DNA of 64,000 nt, taken from an uncultured Candidatus Melainabacteria bacterium (GTDB lineage Bacteria; Cyanobacteriota; Vampirovibrionia; Gastranaerophilales; Gastranaerophilaceae). Made by a program: the position numbers and the translations under genes. The stretch is taken from contig CAKUUC010000003.1 in the NCBI GenBank assembly GCA_934692625.1, positions 62,001-126,000 on the forward strand, written 5' to 3'. Positions 9,601-18,768 of the stretch are shown here, in pieces. Under the pieces are notes generated by a model. The model worked only from the letters and a program-made list of their open reading frames with translations, was not told where the DNA came from and did no database searches. Numbering within the stretch: the first letter of the stretch is position 1; each line of letters starts with the position of its first letter.

Positions 9601-10136
9601 TGATTATACGTTTTTAACAATTTTGTTTGTTCAGGAGATAATTCTTTGCCATCTTGTTGTTGAGTAGTCAAATAATTATACAAATCACCTTCTGTCGGAT
9701 TTTCAATACCTTGAGATTTTAAGGTTTGTACAATATCTTTCTTAGCAGAAATCTCAGAATTTGCAGAAGTTTGAATTTGTGTAGATGCAGATTGTATTGA
9801 ACCTGTTCCGTTTTCTAAATCAATTCTTTGGTTAAATTCAGCGGCAATCTTTTTAGAACCATTGAACAATTTATTAGCTTCCTCATCAGACAAGCCCAAT
9901 CCGTACTTATTTTTGAACGCTTTGAGTTGTTCTTCAGGAGAAAGGTTCTTAAACTCTTTTGAATTTAAGTACTTAATAATCTCACTATTATTATTCTTCA
10001 ACTCTGTAGCAGATTGAGTCATATCAATAGGTTTGCGTACCAGTTTTGTTTCAGTCGTACTTCCACCTGTTATTTGTTGGGTGGAGGCCGTTTGCACAAC
10101 TTCAGTTTTAATCTTATTGTTCTCTGTGATTGCCAT
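6609..10136 (-). CDS. Giant lineage-specific hypothetical protein, 1175 aa
   Basis: I do not recognise a known family. The chain is rich in Lys, Glu, Ala, Asn and Gln and looks almost entirely alpha-helical and soluble, with no signal peptide or membrane segment. A motif FKNxSPEEQ occurs near residues 62-70 and again near 337-345, and AEYANLSGKEKEAY is a looser copy, suggesting divergent repeats. A Ser/Thr/Gln-rich low-complexity linker lies at about 790-880, before a further helical domain and a C-terminal tail with KVRFGGRYD. ATG at 10136 has only a weak ribosome site. Size and composition suggest a scaffold or surface-associated protein, but no function can be assigned. Confidence 0.75.
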   Translation of the reverse strand: MAITENNKIKTEVVQTASTQQITGGSTTETKLVRKPIDMTQSATELKNNNSEIIKYLNSKEFKNLSPEEQLKAFKNKYGLGLSDEEANKLFNGSKKIAAEFNQRIDLENGTGSIQSASTQIQTSANSEISAKKDIVQTLKSQGIENPTEGDLYNYLTTQQQDGKELSPEQTKLLKTYNQLIDNGYQGLKTTEKNAAEKSTQIEVPQADNLVPLTTVMNKNFQTKPAKVKLNTFMDAYLTKNDAEYANLSGKEKEAYCAEKSAELAKTFGVQLDEKKLKNADKIANIQKTFAALATLEEANSKGEKISDFSDKSLAKNGEIALSNQIKKGIKTLMENEDFKNKSPEEQMLALGRLVNVGDEKFAKLSEKEQLETIQKSALDQLSKINPELAAGLEALVETDGGQKQLCQWTSTFLKDFVKQPNDVTISKYKEKLESNPIKTTNLLLKDCKNREIVAPLRVIRSTAEALKNEGKPYDYKAVAARLEEKCKNGTATKDDMQALRSLKGDFEGFGEEATKIRKLTEAKAELLAQGNISFEEMQNAAIKKYKNNPKKLNEHLAAGIRAMEGANKDPKAALDTTLELLRANGYSDAQIRKEFPKLISAAGVNAYAKDNGVAMQQIIDVDPTNTSAKKLTNLAVNGDMSEEQSRKFGEATVQHGKPAAKSLLTTVLADRNLTTKERATSYISNVCNSGKVSPQNQSSWVKDYVAMTSVKNGAEDTLYAVKELAKQNNPAVTEGLAAAYNSVDKSIKSQYKSVIDNAVSSGNYTPEQKANIQNAMATGNISGSSTTNAPSETSQASSANSTTQTGTVNAQEVAKMVQTSPQAGASSQTPAQIVASALQSGRAEKLENTVSATAANSTTVGTSTIADASVKNSEINKAKAMDNAQQTKASIDNSIKKWEEEHNTKLSEKQITELKATVGAAVANDLLNNDATTEKTDVIEEIVSNSTSIADLYDKLVSIYGAKVQDKFIEALAINGSSDQISSFAQSTKNSDVIKNLYLKCDSAVLKSQLLNMLPPTTVSEMLNAGQIDDLSTIDYKLLVNYLMAHPSMSNGEFNKYMQYLPFDERQRICKLRMKSTPSISETETNELVENTGVKTIDRAKTVQQNGPVKGSDEWQAEIRKIQSGIKVPPSQMYDSGVTSLDDEYLDVGAGSSTKVRFGGRYDKLTQKGAVYWG

Positions 10137-10258
10137 TTTCTTTACTTATCCATACATTTTTTACATAACATACATGGTCTATATCGACATTTGTAGTAAA
10201 TAAGTTTAGGTATTTTTGAAAAATATTTACAAATGTTAATATACATTCAACTAAACCA

Positions 10259-10300
10259 CTAAAAAAGCAGGGTAATTCAATAACGAATATCCCTGCTTAT
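10259..10300 (-). terminator. Intrinsic terminator
   Basis: Arms AAGCAGGG (10265-10272) and CCCTGCTT (10291-10298) enclose an 18-base loop; on the minus strand the hairpin is followed by TTTTTTAG. It lies just past the stop of the gene at 10324-11094. Confidence 0.75.
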
Positions 10301-10323
10301 ATCTTTTTTACTACTTATTTTTA

Positions 10324-11094
10324 TTAATATTTTGTAACTTTAGTTGGTCTTAATGCCGCTGATTTAGTACGTGAATATTTTATATCGGTACCATCTTTAA
10401 AATTAGAACAATCTTGAATAAGGTCTAAAATTTTCTGTGCTTGCGCATCTGGCAATCTAACATCTTTATCCGTATCAATCATAGCATCATCAGTAATTTT
10501 TTCATCATGAATAATTACACTGCCCCACAATTCTTGCCCAGGAACATCGTGAACAATAAATTCAGTAACCCTTGGAACCTCATGTCTAGGATTAGAAATA
10601 AATCCGTCAGGATAAATATGTACACCGTCGATAATACCTTTTATGTGGTCTTTTTCACGCACAAACACTAAATGATTTTTTTTGCCGTTGAGCATAAACG
10701 TTTCATGCAACATAATTTCATGATCAATGAAACCCATCTGACCTAATGGTTTAAATGGCGTTTTATTCTGTTGCACTTCCGGTAATTTTTCAAACGGTGC
10801 GATTGTCGCAGCATCATTCATTTTAGTTTCAGCAGGTACGGCTTGAAACATTTCAACTTTTGGTGATAAACCGTTTAGTGCGGCTTTTGTTTCAGGCTGA
10901 TTTGCATTCAACATTGCCGGTGACATTGCCATCAAAACAACAACCGGCACTTTAGCTAAATTTGCAGAACTTCTGCTATCTTTTGCGTATAAATTTTCTT
11001 CCCCTCTATCAGCATTATCTCTACGTCCGCCAAAACTCATATATGAGTTTGTTCTATGACTTGATAATGCACCACTTACAGGCATTACTACCAT
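10324..11094 (-). CDS. Lineage-specific hypothetical protein with SFGG motif, 256 aa
   Basis: Not recognised. The N-terminus has MSFGGRRDN at about 20-28, a motif type also seen in neighbouring lineage-specific proteins. A hydrophobic segment (VPVVVLMAMSPAM, about 48-60) may be a membrane anchor or internal signal. The C-terminal 120 residues look like a compact beta-rich domain (FMLNGKKNHLVFVREKD, ELWGSVIIHDEKI) followed by an Arg/Lys-rich tail. I placed the start at ATG 11094, which has AGGAG nine bases upstream; a longer reading frame to 11196 lacks such a site. Confidence 0.65.
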   Translation of the reverse strand: MVVMPVSGALSSHRTNSYMSFGGRRDNADRGEENLYAKDSRSSANLAKVPVVVLMAMSPAMLNANQPETKAALNGLSPKVEMFQAVPAETKMNDAATIAPFEKLPEVQQNKTPFKPLGQMGFIDHEIMLHETFMLNGKKNHLVFVREKDHIKGIIDGVHIYPDGFISNPRHEVPRVTEFIVHDVPGQELWGSVIIHDEKITDDAMIDTDKDVRLPDAQAQKILDLIQDCSNFKDGTDIKYSRTKSAALRPTKVTKY

Positions 11095-11195
11095 ATTCTT
11101 GACTCCTTTTTTATTCCATTTTTCGGGTATTTCTACCCACCCACTAACATATATTGCTATGATTATAGCAGAAAAATTACATTTGTAAAGTAGCA

Positions 11196-12587
11196 CTAAA
11201 ATTTATCTTCGTGAGTCGTTAACCCCAGAGTTGTATTATTGTCGATTTCTATAATATGTTTAATCAAGGTATGAGCCATCAAAAGCAAAAACGGGTTAAT
11301 TTCCGTGGTCTGTGACATATTGATTGATGCTGCTTGTTTGTTTTCAGAATTTTGTTTAATATTATCATCAGTTTTAAAACTCAACACAGATTCCATTGAA
11401 TAGAATCCTTGTTCTTTTTCTATTCTTAATTTTAATTCTTTTTTAGGGAATTTGTCAGAACTTGAAATATCAACATGAACAGAATTTGATGTTTCCAAAA
11501 ATAAAGTTGCTTTAACAACACCATAATTCAATGTTGTAACAGTAATTACCAAAATACTGTCACTTGATTCACCTGACTCCTCGTTACGTTCTTGAACTTC
11601 AACATCAAAACCAACACCTTCTTCAAGCGGCAACCATGGCAAATACATCAACAAAAAAAGTTTCAAAGTTTTTTGCGGATTATTTTCTGCAGCAATAGAA
11701 ATACTTGCATTGATAAATTTTGCCATTTCTTTCATCTGCGATAAATCAGAAACTCCGGATTTTGAAGCCTCTGTCATATTCATAATAAGTTTTGCAATTG
11801 CCGCCTTGCCATTTTTTTGAATAAGTTGAGCAAAAACATCAAGTTTAATCATTCCACCTGACATAATATCAAGTTTTTTCAAGGTAGATTGCAATTCTTT
11901 TGTCAATGCGATTTCTGCGGTTTCTTGCGCCTCAACATCAATGTCAATTTCATTAAGTTCGGTCAACATCTTATTTTTCATAAGTTCGGCATTATTTCGT
12001 TGTAAATTCAAATCCTGACGAATGATTTGTCCTGAAAGTTGAGAGTTTGCCATTGCAGACTGTCCCATCATGCCTGAATTTTGCGACGTTGATTGACCTG
12101 AATTTGGCAAAGCTTTATTTTGCCCAGTCAAATTTTGCATAGTTTTTGCATTTTGAAGATAAGATTGTTGTGACAAAATTTGAGATTGAATATTTGAAAT
12201 AGTTTTCGGGTGCATTTGCGGAGTTTGTTGCGGTTGTTGCTGAGCGAGAGTTTTATTTAGTTGTTCTTGCGGAATTTTTCTCTGAACCATATATACAAAC
12301 TCGTTCAAATTCTTAGGCAAATTCAAAACTTCTTTCAAATACGTTGCTCTATCAGCGTTTTGCAAAACATTCAACTTGAGAGATTGAGCAACATTTTTAA
12401 CACCTTGTCCCCAATTGCTCAAAGCACTCCCGCTCGGAACATTAGGCTTTGAGGTATCCATAGGAACACCATTACTATTTTGAACACCAGACGATGAATT
12501 CGCACCGGTCGTATTCGCAGTAGTTGACGGTCGGTTATAATTCTGCGTAAAATTATTCAAAAACCTTTTGATATTTATGCCAGCCAT
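11196..12587 (-). CDS. Hypothetical protein with Q/N-rich N-terminus, 463 aa
   Basis: The first 200 residues are low-complexity, rich in Asn, Gln, Ser and Pro. A helical middle (about 200-300) is followed by a beta-rich part containing LLMYLPWLPLEEG, and alternating strands (DSILVITVTTLNYGVVKATL). This layout faintly resembles flagellar hook-length control proteins (disordered N-terminus, FliK-type C-terminal domain), but I see no other flagellar gene and do not assign it. It is transcribed 32 bases after the GNAT gene and before the 256-aa protein. No Shine-Dalgarno precedes the ATG. Confidence 0.6.
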   Translation of the reverse strand: MAGINIKRFLNNFTQNYNRPSTTANTTGANSSSGVQNSNGVPMDTSKPNVPSGSALSNWGQGVKNVAQSLKLNVLQNADRATYLKEVLNLPKNLNEFVYMVQRKIPQEQLNKTLAQQQPQQTPQMHPKTISNIQSQILSQQSYLQNAKTMQNLTGQNKALPNSGQSTSQNSGMMGQSAMANSQLSGQIIRQDLNLQRNNAELMKNKMLTELNEIDIDVEAQETAEIALTKELQSTLKKLDIMSGGMIKLDVFAQLIQKNGKAAIAKLIMNMTEASKSGVSDLSQMKEMAKFINASISIAAENNPQKTLKLFLLMYLPWLPLEEGVGFDVEVQERNEESGESSDSILVITVTTLNYGVVKATLFLETSNSVHVDISSSDKFPKKELKLRIEKEQGFYSMESVLSFKTDDNIKQNSENKQAASINMSQTTEINPFLLLMAHTLIKHIIEIDNNTTLGLTTHEDKF

Positions 12588-12619
12588 AGAATTAATTTAA
12601 CTTATTTTTTTCAAAAAGT

Positions 12620-13597
12620 CTAGTTTTCGATAGGTAAATAAGCTTGCGGATAACTATAATCCTCAATAAATCCTAAGTTCTTATACAATCTGAAAGCCTG
12701 TAAGTTGTTGGTTTCTGTTGTCGTATTGATTTCAGCAATCGGAACATTACATTCATCAATTGCATTGATTACATAATCAATAGAATGCTTCAACATTATT
12801 GTTGACAAACCTTTGCCTTGATGTTCTTCCAAAATTCCTACAAGAGGGATATTCACAATCGTTCCGCCAGTCAAATTCATAAACGCAAAACCTACAGCCT
12901 CGCCATTATACAATAAAACACTTGTAGAATTAGGCATAAATTCAGCATAAACATTATTTACAACTTTATTGATAATATCTGCAGTGCCTTCCATACTTGC
13001 AAATCTAGGGTCAAACAACGCATCTGCACTATCTTTGAACGATTCATGTATAACTCTTACAGCATCATCAAGATACTTGTTATTCCAAGCCACAACCTGA
13101 TAATCTTCCGGCAAAGACATTACTCTCGCTCTTGCCAAAAGTTCTCGAGAATCAGGAGTATCAAATCTGAAACGCAAAACCTCAGTCCCGATAAATTTGA
13201 AACCTAATTTTGCAATAACGCTAATCAAATCTTTTTGCGCACCCAGCATTGGATAACAAACGATTTTTTCACGTCTTAATAATTTTGTAATATCCAAAAA
13301 TTTCTCTAGCAACTCTCTTGAAACATCATTAAAATCGTCATTTTTGATTGAATGAATAATATTAAGTTCGATAGCTTCTGAAATTGCAGTTGTATAAACA
13401 AGGAAAGCAACCATTTTATCATCTTCAAACAAGACAATACATTTTATCAAATCTTTGTCTATCGCATCTACAAATCCTTCAAAATCCAAAGGTTCGAGTT
13501 CAAAGTTGTATTCAGATGCCGCTTTTTTTCTAAAATCTTCATACAACGGCTCAAATTTTTCATACTCATCAACTGTTAATAATTTTGTATTATACAT
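12620..13597 (-). CDS. GNAT-family N-acetyltransferase, 325 aa
   Basis: Two-part protein: an N-terminal degenerate GNAT-like half (1-150) and a C-terminal catalytic-type GNAT domain (about 160-320). The acetyl-CoA motif A is visible as PLVGILEEHQGKGLS, with motif B in NLQAFRLYKNLGFIEDYSY. Substrate unknown. The start ATG at 13597 has AAGGAAT just upstream. It lies 10 bases after ribBA on the same strand, so it is probably the last or middle gene of the riboflavin transcript; this says little about substrate. Confidence 0.85.
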   Translation of the reverse strand: MYNTKLLTVDEYEKFEPLYEDFRKKAASEYNFELEPLDFEGFVDAIDKDLIKCIVLFEDDKMVAFLVYTTAISEAIELNIIHSIKNDDFNDVSRELLEKFLDITKLLRREKIVCYPMLGAQKDLISVIAKLGFKFIGTEVLRFRFDTPDSRELLARARVMSLPEDYQVVAWNNKYLDDAVRVIHESFKDSADALFDPRFASMEGTADIINKVVNNVYAEFMPNSTSVLLYNGEAVGFAFMNLTGGTIVNIPLVGILEEHQGKGLSTIMLKHSIDYVINAIDECNVPIAEINTTTETNNLQAFRLYKNLGFIEDYSYPQAYLPIEN

Positions 13598-13607
13598 CTT
13601 ATATTCC

Positions 13608-14819
13608 TTATAAATAGTGGTGCATTTTCTCTCTTTTAGTATTTATATAACGCTCATTATACGGTGTTACTTCTGACGTTACTTTTATGATTTCGTTAAC
13701 ATTCAATCCATAGCCTTCCAAACCAATGATTTTTTTAGGATTGTTTGTAATCAGGTCAAATGTTGTATAGCCTAAATCTACCAAAATTTGAGCACCTGTA
13801 CCATAATCTCTCAAATCTGATTTAAACCCTAATGAAATATTGGCTTCAATAGTGTCTTGACCTTCTTCTTGCAATTTATATGCCTTAATCTTGTTGCAAA
13901 GTCCAATTCCACGACCTTCGTGGTCGGTTAAATAAACAAGAGCGCCTTTGCCGTATTCACTGATATATTTCAACGCATTGTGAAGTTGAGAATTACAATC
14001 ACATTTCAAACTATGGAATACATCACCTGTCAAACACATACTGTGAACTCTCACCGCAGGAACTTTATCAGAACCGTCGTCCATAACAAGAGCCACGTGT
14101 TCAGAACCGTTCACCTGATTTTTGTAAGCATACAATTTAAAATTACCGTAAGGTGTCGGAAGCATTGTTTCTGCTTCACGAGTTACTAATTTTTCAGACT
14201 TCAAACGATAAGCGATAAGTTCAGCAACAGAAATGAATTTCATACCGTGCTCGTCTGCAAATTGTCGCAAATAATCACGTCTTGCCATGTGTCCGTCAGG
14301 TGCCATAAGTTCACACATCACACCTGCAGGTCGATGAGAACAAATTTTTGCCAAATCAACAACCGCTTCTGTATGTCCCGTTCTTTCCAAAACTCCGCCG
14401 GCTTTTGCAACACATGGGAACAAATGCCCAGGGCGTCTTAAATCAGAAGGTTGTGCATCACGTGCGATAGCAACTTCAACGGTTTTTGCTCTATCATAAG
14501 CGGAAATACCTGTGGTTACACCATATTTTTCATCAGCATCAATACTAATAGTGAAAGCTGTTTTCATACCTTCTGTATTTTGCTCAACCATTTGCGGCAA
14601 ATCAAGTTGCTGTGCTATGTCTTTTGAAATCGCAAGACAAATCAATCCTCGAACTTCCGTTGCCAAAAAGTTTATAACCTCTGGTGTAACTTTTTCTGCT
14701 GAAACAATTACATCACCTTCATTTTCTCTATCTTCATCATCGGCAACAATTATTGGTTTTCCTTGTCTGAAATCCTCAAGTGCCTCTTCTATACTGTCAA
14801 ATTTAAACTTATCACTCAT
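13608..14819 (-). CDS. ribBA: Bifunctional 3,4-dihydroxy-2-butanone 4-phosphate synthase / GTP cyclohydrolase II
   Basis: Makes the two precursors of riboflavin. The N-terminal DHBP synthase domain (1 to about 205) has DDEDRENEGD (metal and substrate binding), GHTEA and CSHRPAGVMCE. The C-terminal GTP cyclohydrolase II domain (about 206-403) has the zinc cysteines in MCLTGDVFHSLKCDC, the HEGRGIGL loop and LRDYGTGAQIL. Length (403 aa) is normal for the fusion. The gene overlaps ribE through TAATG at 14817-14821, so translation is likely coupled. Confidence 0.96.
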   Translation of the reverse strand: MSDKFKFDSIEEALEDFRQGKPIIVADDEDRENEGDVIVSAEKVTPEVINFLATEVRGLICLAISKDIAQQLDLPQMVEQNTEGMKTAFTISIDADEKYGVTTGISAYDRAKTVEVAIARDAQPSDLRRPGHLFPCVAKAGGVLERTGHTEAVVDLAKICSHRPAGVMCELMAPDGHMARRDYLRQFADEHGMKFISVAELIAYRLKSEKLVTREAETMLPTPYGNFKLYAYKNQVNGSEHVALVMDDGSDKVPAVRVHSMCLTGDVFHSLKCDCNSQLHNALKYISEYGKGALVYLTDHEGRGIGLCNKIKAYKLQEEGQDTIEANISLGFKSDLRDYGTGAQILVDLGYTTFDLITNNPKKIIGLEGYGLNVNEIIKVTSEVTPYNERYINTKREKMHHYL

Positions 14820-15460
14820 TATATGAACCCGTTTCCTTGTAAAAATTCAATACTTATACCTTTTTCATTATCTTTCGCAGACAAAAATTTTTCAACATAT
14901 TTCCCTAAAATATCGGTTTCAATATTTACAACATCTCCGATATTTAATAGTTTTAAGTTAGTATTTTCAAACGTATGCGGAATTATTGCAACTGTCACAA
15001 TATTTTCTGATAAATCAGCCACCGTCAAACTTATACCGTTTATTGTAATAGAACCTTTATAAATAACGTATTTCATTTGATTTTCCGGCAACCTGAAACT
15101 TAAATTATAAAAATCAGACAATTTTTCAATATTACAAAATACTCCGACACAATCAACGTGACCTGATACAATATGCCCGCCAAGTCTTGTACTCAAAGTT
15201 AATGCTCGTTCTAAATTTACAATGTCACCACATTTCACCTTGTCAAAAGCAGTCACTTCCAATGTTTCGTCACTTAATCGAGTTTTGAAAGAATTTGCAG
15301 TCATTTCAACTACGGTTTGACAAATTCCGTTAACACAGATACTATCACCTAACTTTGTATCTTCAAGAACTTTTTGGCAAGAAATCTCAACTTCAGCACC
15401 ATTTGTAAGCCTTTTAAAACTCTTAATCTTGCCTGTTTCTTCTATAATTCCCGTAAACAT
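14819..15460 (-). CDS. ribE: Riboflavin synthase, alpha chain
   Basis: Dismutates two 6,7-dimethyl-8-ribityllumazine molecules to riboflavin. The 213-aa protein has the diagnostic start MFTGIIEETG and two lumazine-binding repeats (1 to about 97 and 98-190), the second starting near GGHIVSGHVDCVG. It is first in ribE-ribBA-GNAT. ribD and ribH are not in the window. The 170-base upstream region shows no recognisable FMN riboswitch. Confidence 0.95.
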   Translation of the reverse strand: MFTGIIEETGKIKSFKRLTNGAEVEISCQKVLEDTKLGDSICVNGICQTVVEMTANSFKTRLSDETLEVTAFDKVKCGDIVNLERALTLSTRLGGHIVSGHVDCVGVFCNIEKLSDFYNLSFRLPENQMKYVIYKGSITINGISLTVADLSENIVTVAIIPHTFENTNLKLLNIGDVVNIETDILGKYVEKFLSAKDNEKGISIEFLQGNGFI

Positions 15461-15633
15461 AGTCTTATCTTATCATATTTTCATTCACGATAAAAGTATA
15501 ATGACAAAAGATTTACAAACTCGGCAAAATATTTTTGTGTAAAATATTAATATATGTTAAATTCAATATAAAAAATAGGCAAAATTTTCACTCTGAAAGT
15601 TTTCTATTAATTATAGATAGGTAGGATTTTTTC

Positions 15634-18465
15634 ATGAAAATATTACAAAATTATGTCGCTCCAATTTATACAAAAAGAGTCACTCAACAAAGTTTCGGAC
15701 AACAATCTCCGATTGAAAACAACACACAACAAGAACAAACACCAGTTCAAATGCAAAACGTTACTCAACCGGCATTGAATGTGAAAGTTCCGATTGCATA
15801 CAATCACACAGAAGATATCAAATTAAATGACGAATTGACCGCTCATTGTTATAAACTTGCGAACGGACAAAAAGTTATTATTGTACCAAAAGAGGGTCCA
15901 ACTATCGTAAAATCCTACGTCAACACAGGTTCATTCAATGAACCGGACAATTTACGTGGAATCAGCCACTTTATAGAACACAATTTGTTCAACGGCTCTG
16001 AGACTTTAGGTGACAAAGTTTTCTTTGACGAAGTTAACAAAATGGGCGCTTCTACAAATGCTTCCACCTCATTTGACAAAACTGATTACTACATAGATTC
16101 AAATTTGCTTGATGAAAACGATTTTGAAAACCAACTTTATCTTCATGCAGGAATGCTTCAATCTCCAAAATTTTTGCTTGAAAAACTTGAAAAAGAAAAG
16201 AAAATCGTAAATTCTGAAATTAACATGTGCGTGTCCGAAAACGAAAATTTAGGATTTACACAGACTGTTAAAAATTTATTCAACATCAAATCATCTTCAT
16301 CAGACCTTGTTGCAGGAACAACAAACAACATCTCGAATTTAACCAGAGATGATGTTGTGAAATATTATAACGACAACTACTATCCTGCAAACACCGTAAC
16401 AGTAATTACAGGAGAAGTAGAACCACAAAAAGCAATGGATTTGGTTTCAAAATATTTCAACTCAAACAAAATGCCAACAAATAACAGACATTTTGAAAAA
16501 ATGACACCAACAGAAAAACCGGTAAGAAGTGACATAATTTCACCAAAATCAACAAGTAATGAAGCCACTGTATTTATAGGATTTGCAGGTCCTGAAAATA
16601 ACAACACAAAAGACAAAGTTCATTTGAATGCGCTATATCAATTGATTGGCGGACTTTACGATTCAAAATTAGCGCCACTTGAAAGAAAATACGGAACAGG
16701 CATAAACATTTCGCCTGAAAGATTAAGTTCAAGACCTGATGACAATGGGCTAATCCTTGTATCTACAGGAGTTGCTGATGACAAATCCGAAGCAATGTTA
16801 AAAGACATTTACGGAACACTTTATAAAATAACCCAAAATCCACCAACAGACGAAGAACTTACGGCGATAAAAAATAGAATGAAGAAATCGCACGACAAAA
16901 CATTCGAAATCTCAGGCGGAGTAAATTATATGGTTGGTTCCGCATTTTTGAACAACAATATCGACTCACTCAAAGATTTCAACAAAATTATTGACGAAAT
17001 GACGGCTCAAGATATTGTCAATGTTGCAAAAAAATATCTCGATTTGAACAAAGCGGCAGTAACAGTTGTTCACCCTTCTCAAACACGAGCAGAAACAATC
17101 GACAAAAACCACAAAGCAGCACAAAATATTGCCTTTACCGGTGCAAACAAAAAAACTCCTATTGATACGTCAAAAGTTAATACTTATAAACTTGAAAACA
17201 ACATGGAAGTCGTATGCAATGATGTAAAATCTGATAATGTTGAATTTGGATTAAGCATAACAGCAAAAGATTGGACTCCGAAAAAAGCCGCAATTGCGGA
17301 CATTCTAGACAATATCTATAGAAAAGAAGATTCAACAAACATGACAGTTGATGAAATCAACAAATTTTCTGATATTCACGGAATCAGTTCAAGCGTAAAT
17401 ATTTGCGATTACGGCATAGGTTTCCACGCTGATTTTCCGGCAAACCAAACAAAAGAAGCTTTTGAATTCTTCAACAACAGAATTAAAAATCCGAAAATTG
17501 ATGATACAACCGTAAAAAATGCAATTTCAAGACTAAAAGACGAATACCAAAGCTACGAAGTTTCACCGATGGACAAATTCGCAAAAATAATGTACAAAGG
17601 AACTCCAAATGAATTTACTCCACAAGATAAACTCGCAAGCCTTGATACAATCACAACTCAAGATATCAAAGATTATTTCAACGAAATTTTTGAAAAAAGC
17701 GAAGCGAATGCCGTAATTTCCGGCAACTTTGAAAAATATCCGGAAATTAAACAAGAAGTGTTCAACACAATGAGCACATATAACACATTTAAGCCCAAAG
17801 ATGTAAGCTTACTTGAACGCTATACTCCGGTTGAAAAAACAGAAGTTTGTACAGATGTTCACAAGAAAAACCAAGCAAATATCATTGAAGGCTTTAAATT
17901 CAAACGCAGCAAAAACATCAAAGATATTGATACTGTTGAATTGTTAAATGAAATTTTAGGCGGTTCTCCATCTTCAAGACTGTTTAGTGATTTGCGAGAA
18001 AAAAGACACCTTGCTTATGCGGTAGGTTCTTCTTATTCATACCTTGATGATATGGGAGTTTTCCGCTTGAATATCGGCACAACGACAGAAAACCAAGAAA
18101 CAGGTGAAAAAACATTTGACAACGTTCAAAAATCTATTGACGGATTTAATGAAAACATCAAAAAGATAATGAATGAAAAAGTTACAGATGAAGAACTTGC
18201 AAATGCGAAAAAAGCAATAAAAACAAAAATTTTGTCAATACTTGAAACAAATTCTGACAAAAACGCAGCGTTGTTAGGCTCAAACAAAAGTTATTATGGT
18301 GCAGATTATATGAACAAACGATTGGCGGATATCGACACAATCACGGCAGAAGATATTCAAATTGCAGCAAAAAACATTTTCAATTCAAAACCGATTTATT
18401 CAATCACCGCAACCGACGAAACTTTGAAACAAAATCAAGATTATTTGAATAACCTTGCGAAGTAA
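15634..18465 (+). CDS. M16-family zinc metallopeptidase, two-unit (943 aa)
   Basis: Insulinase/pitrilysin-type protease. The first M16 unit carries the inverted zinc motif HFIEH (112-116) with the third ligand Glu195 in IVNSEINM, the expected distance downstream. The second unit (from about residue 505) lacks HxxEH but keeps the C-terminal LREKRHLAYAVGSS motif. This active-plus-inactive layout matches M16B/M16C enzymes that enclose the substrate. There is no signal peptide; the N-terminal 50 residues are Gln-rich with QQSFGQQ, and IAFTGANKK separates the two units; both resemble lineage-specific motifs seen elsewhere in the window. AGGA precedes the ATG. Confidence 0.92.
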   Translation: MKILQNYVAPIYTKRVTQQSFGQQSPIENNTQQEQTPVQMQNVTQPALNVKVPIAYNHTEDIKLNDELTAHCYKLANGQKVIIVPKEGPTIVKSYVNTGSFNEPDNLRGISHFIEHNLFNGSETLGDKVFFDEVNKMGASTNASTSFDKTDYYIDSNLLDENDFENQLYLHAGMLQSPKFLLEKLEKEKKIVNSEINMCVSENENLGFTQTVKNLFNIKSSSSDLVAGTTNNISNLTRDDVVKYYNDNYYPANTVTVITGEVEPQKAMDLVSKYFNSNKMPTNNRHFEKMTPTEKPVRSDIISPKSTSNEATVFIGFAGPENNNTKDKVHLNALYQLIGGLYDSKLAPLERKYGTGINISPERLSSRPDDNGLILVSTGVADDKSEAMLKDIYGTLYKITQNPPTDEELTAIKNRMKKSHDKTFEISGGVNYMVGSAFLNNNIDSLKDFNKIIDEMTAQDIVNVAKKYLDLNKAAVTVVHPSQTRAETIDKNHKAAQNIAFTGANKKTPIDTSKVNTYKLENNMEVVCNDVKSDNVEFGLSITAKDWTPKKAAIADILDNIYRKEDSTNMTVDEINKFSDIHGISSSVNICDYGIGFHADFPANQTKEAFEFFNNRIKNPKIDDTTVKNAISRLKDEYQSYEVSPMDKFAKIMYKGTPNEFTPQDKLASLDTITTQDIKDYFNEIFEKSEANAVISGNFEKYPEIKQEVFNTMSTYNTFKPKDVSLLERYTPVEKTEVCTDVHKKNQANIIEGFKFKRSKNIKDIDTVELLNEILGGSPSSRLFSDLREKRHLAYAVGSSYSYLDDMGVFRLNIGTTTENQETGEKTFDNVQKSIDGFNENIKKIMNEKVTDEELANAKKAIKTKILSILETNSDKNAALLGSNKSYYGADYMNKRLADIDTITAEDIQIAAKNIFNSKPIYSITATDETLKQNQDYLNNLAK

Positions 18466-18606
18466 AGTTCTGACAAATATCAAGGCTGTCGAGGGTTTAA
18501 AACAATTTTTACATTTTGTAATGTTACAGTTTTATGTTAAGAGATTGAAACAAAATAGTCCTATTATAGTCATTCTGACAATAGTAAACGAACACACCTA
18601 AAGGTC

Positions 18607-18628
18607 ACCCTGAATCTCGTTTCAGGGT
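18607..18628. repeat. Palindromic dispersed-type repeat
   Basis: ACCCTGAA (18607-18614) and TTCAGGGT (18621-18628) enclose a six-base loop. The pattern 'GTCACCCTGAA...TTCAGGGTCTC' is of the kind seen as intergenic dispersed repeats in several phyla. Confidence 0.55.
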
Positions 18629-18697
18629 CTCTTCATATCAAGTTATAACAAGGATTTTAGGGACTTAATTCTTTGTTTTATTTTGTTTTTGGAAGAG

Positions 18698-18768
18698 ATG
18701 CCGAAACTCCGCACTCGCATTAATCGTGCCTTCACTTCGTTTCGCACACTGCTCGTGCTGTTCGGCAT
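18698..18768. repeat. Long-loop inverted repeat with ATGCCGAA ends
   Basis: ATGCCGAA (18698-18705) and TTCGGCAT (18761-18768) flank a 55-base GC-richer interior. It sits 70 bases from the previous palindrome and looks like the same class of intergenic repeat. Confidence 0.5.

Noticed and set aside
15461..15633. FMN riboswitch before ribE
   Set aside because: The conserved RFN sequence blocks are absent; the region is plain AT-rich.
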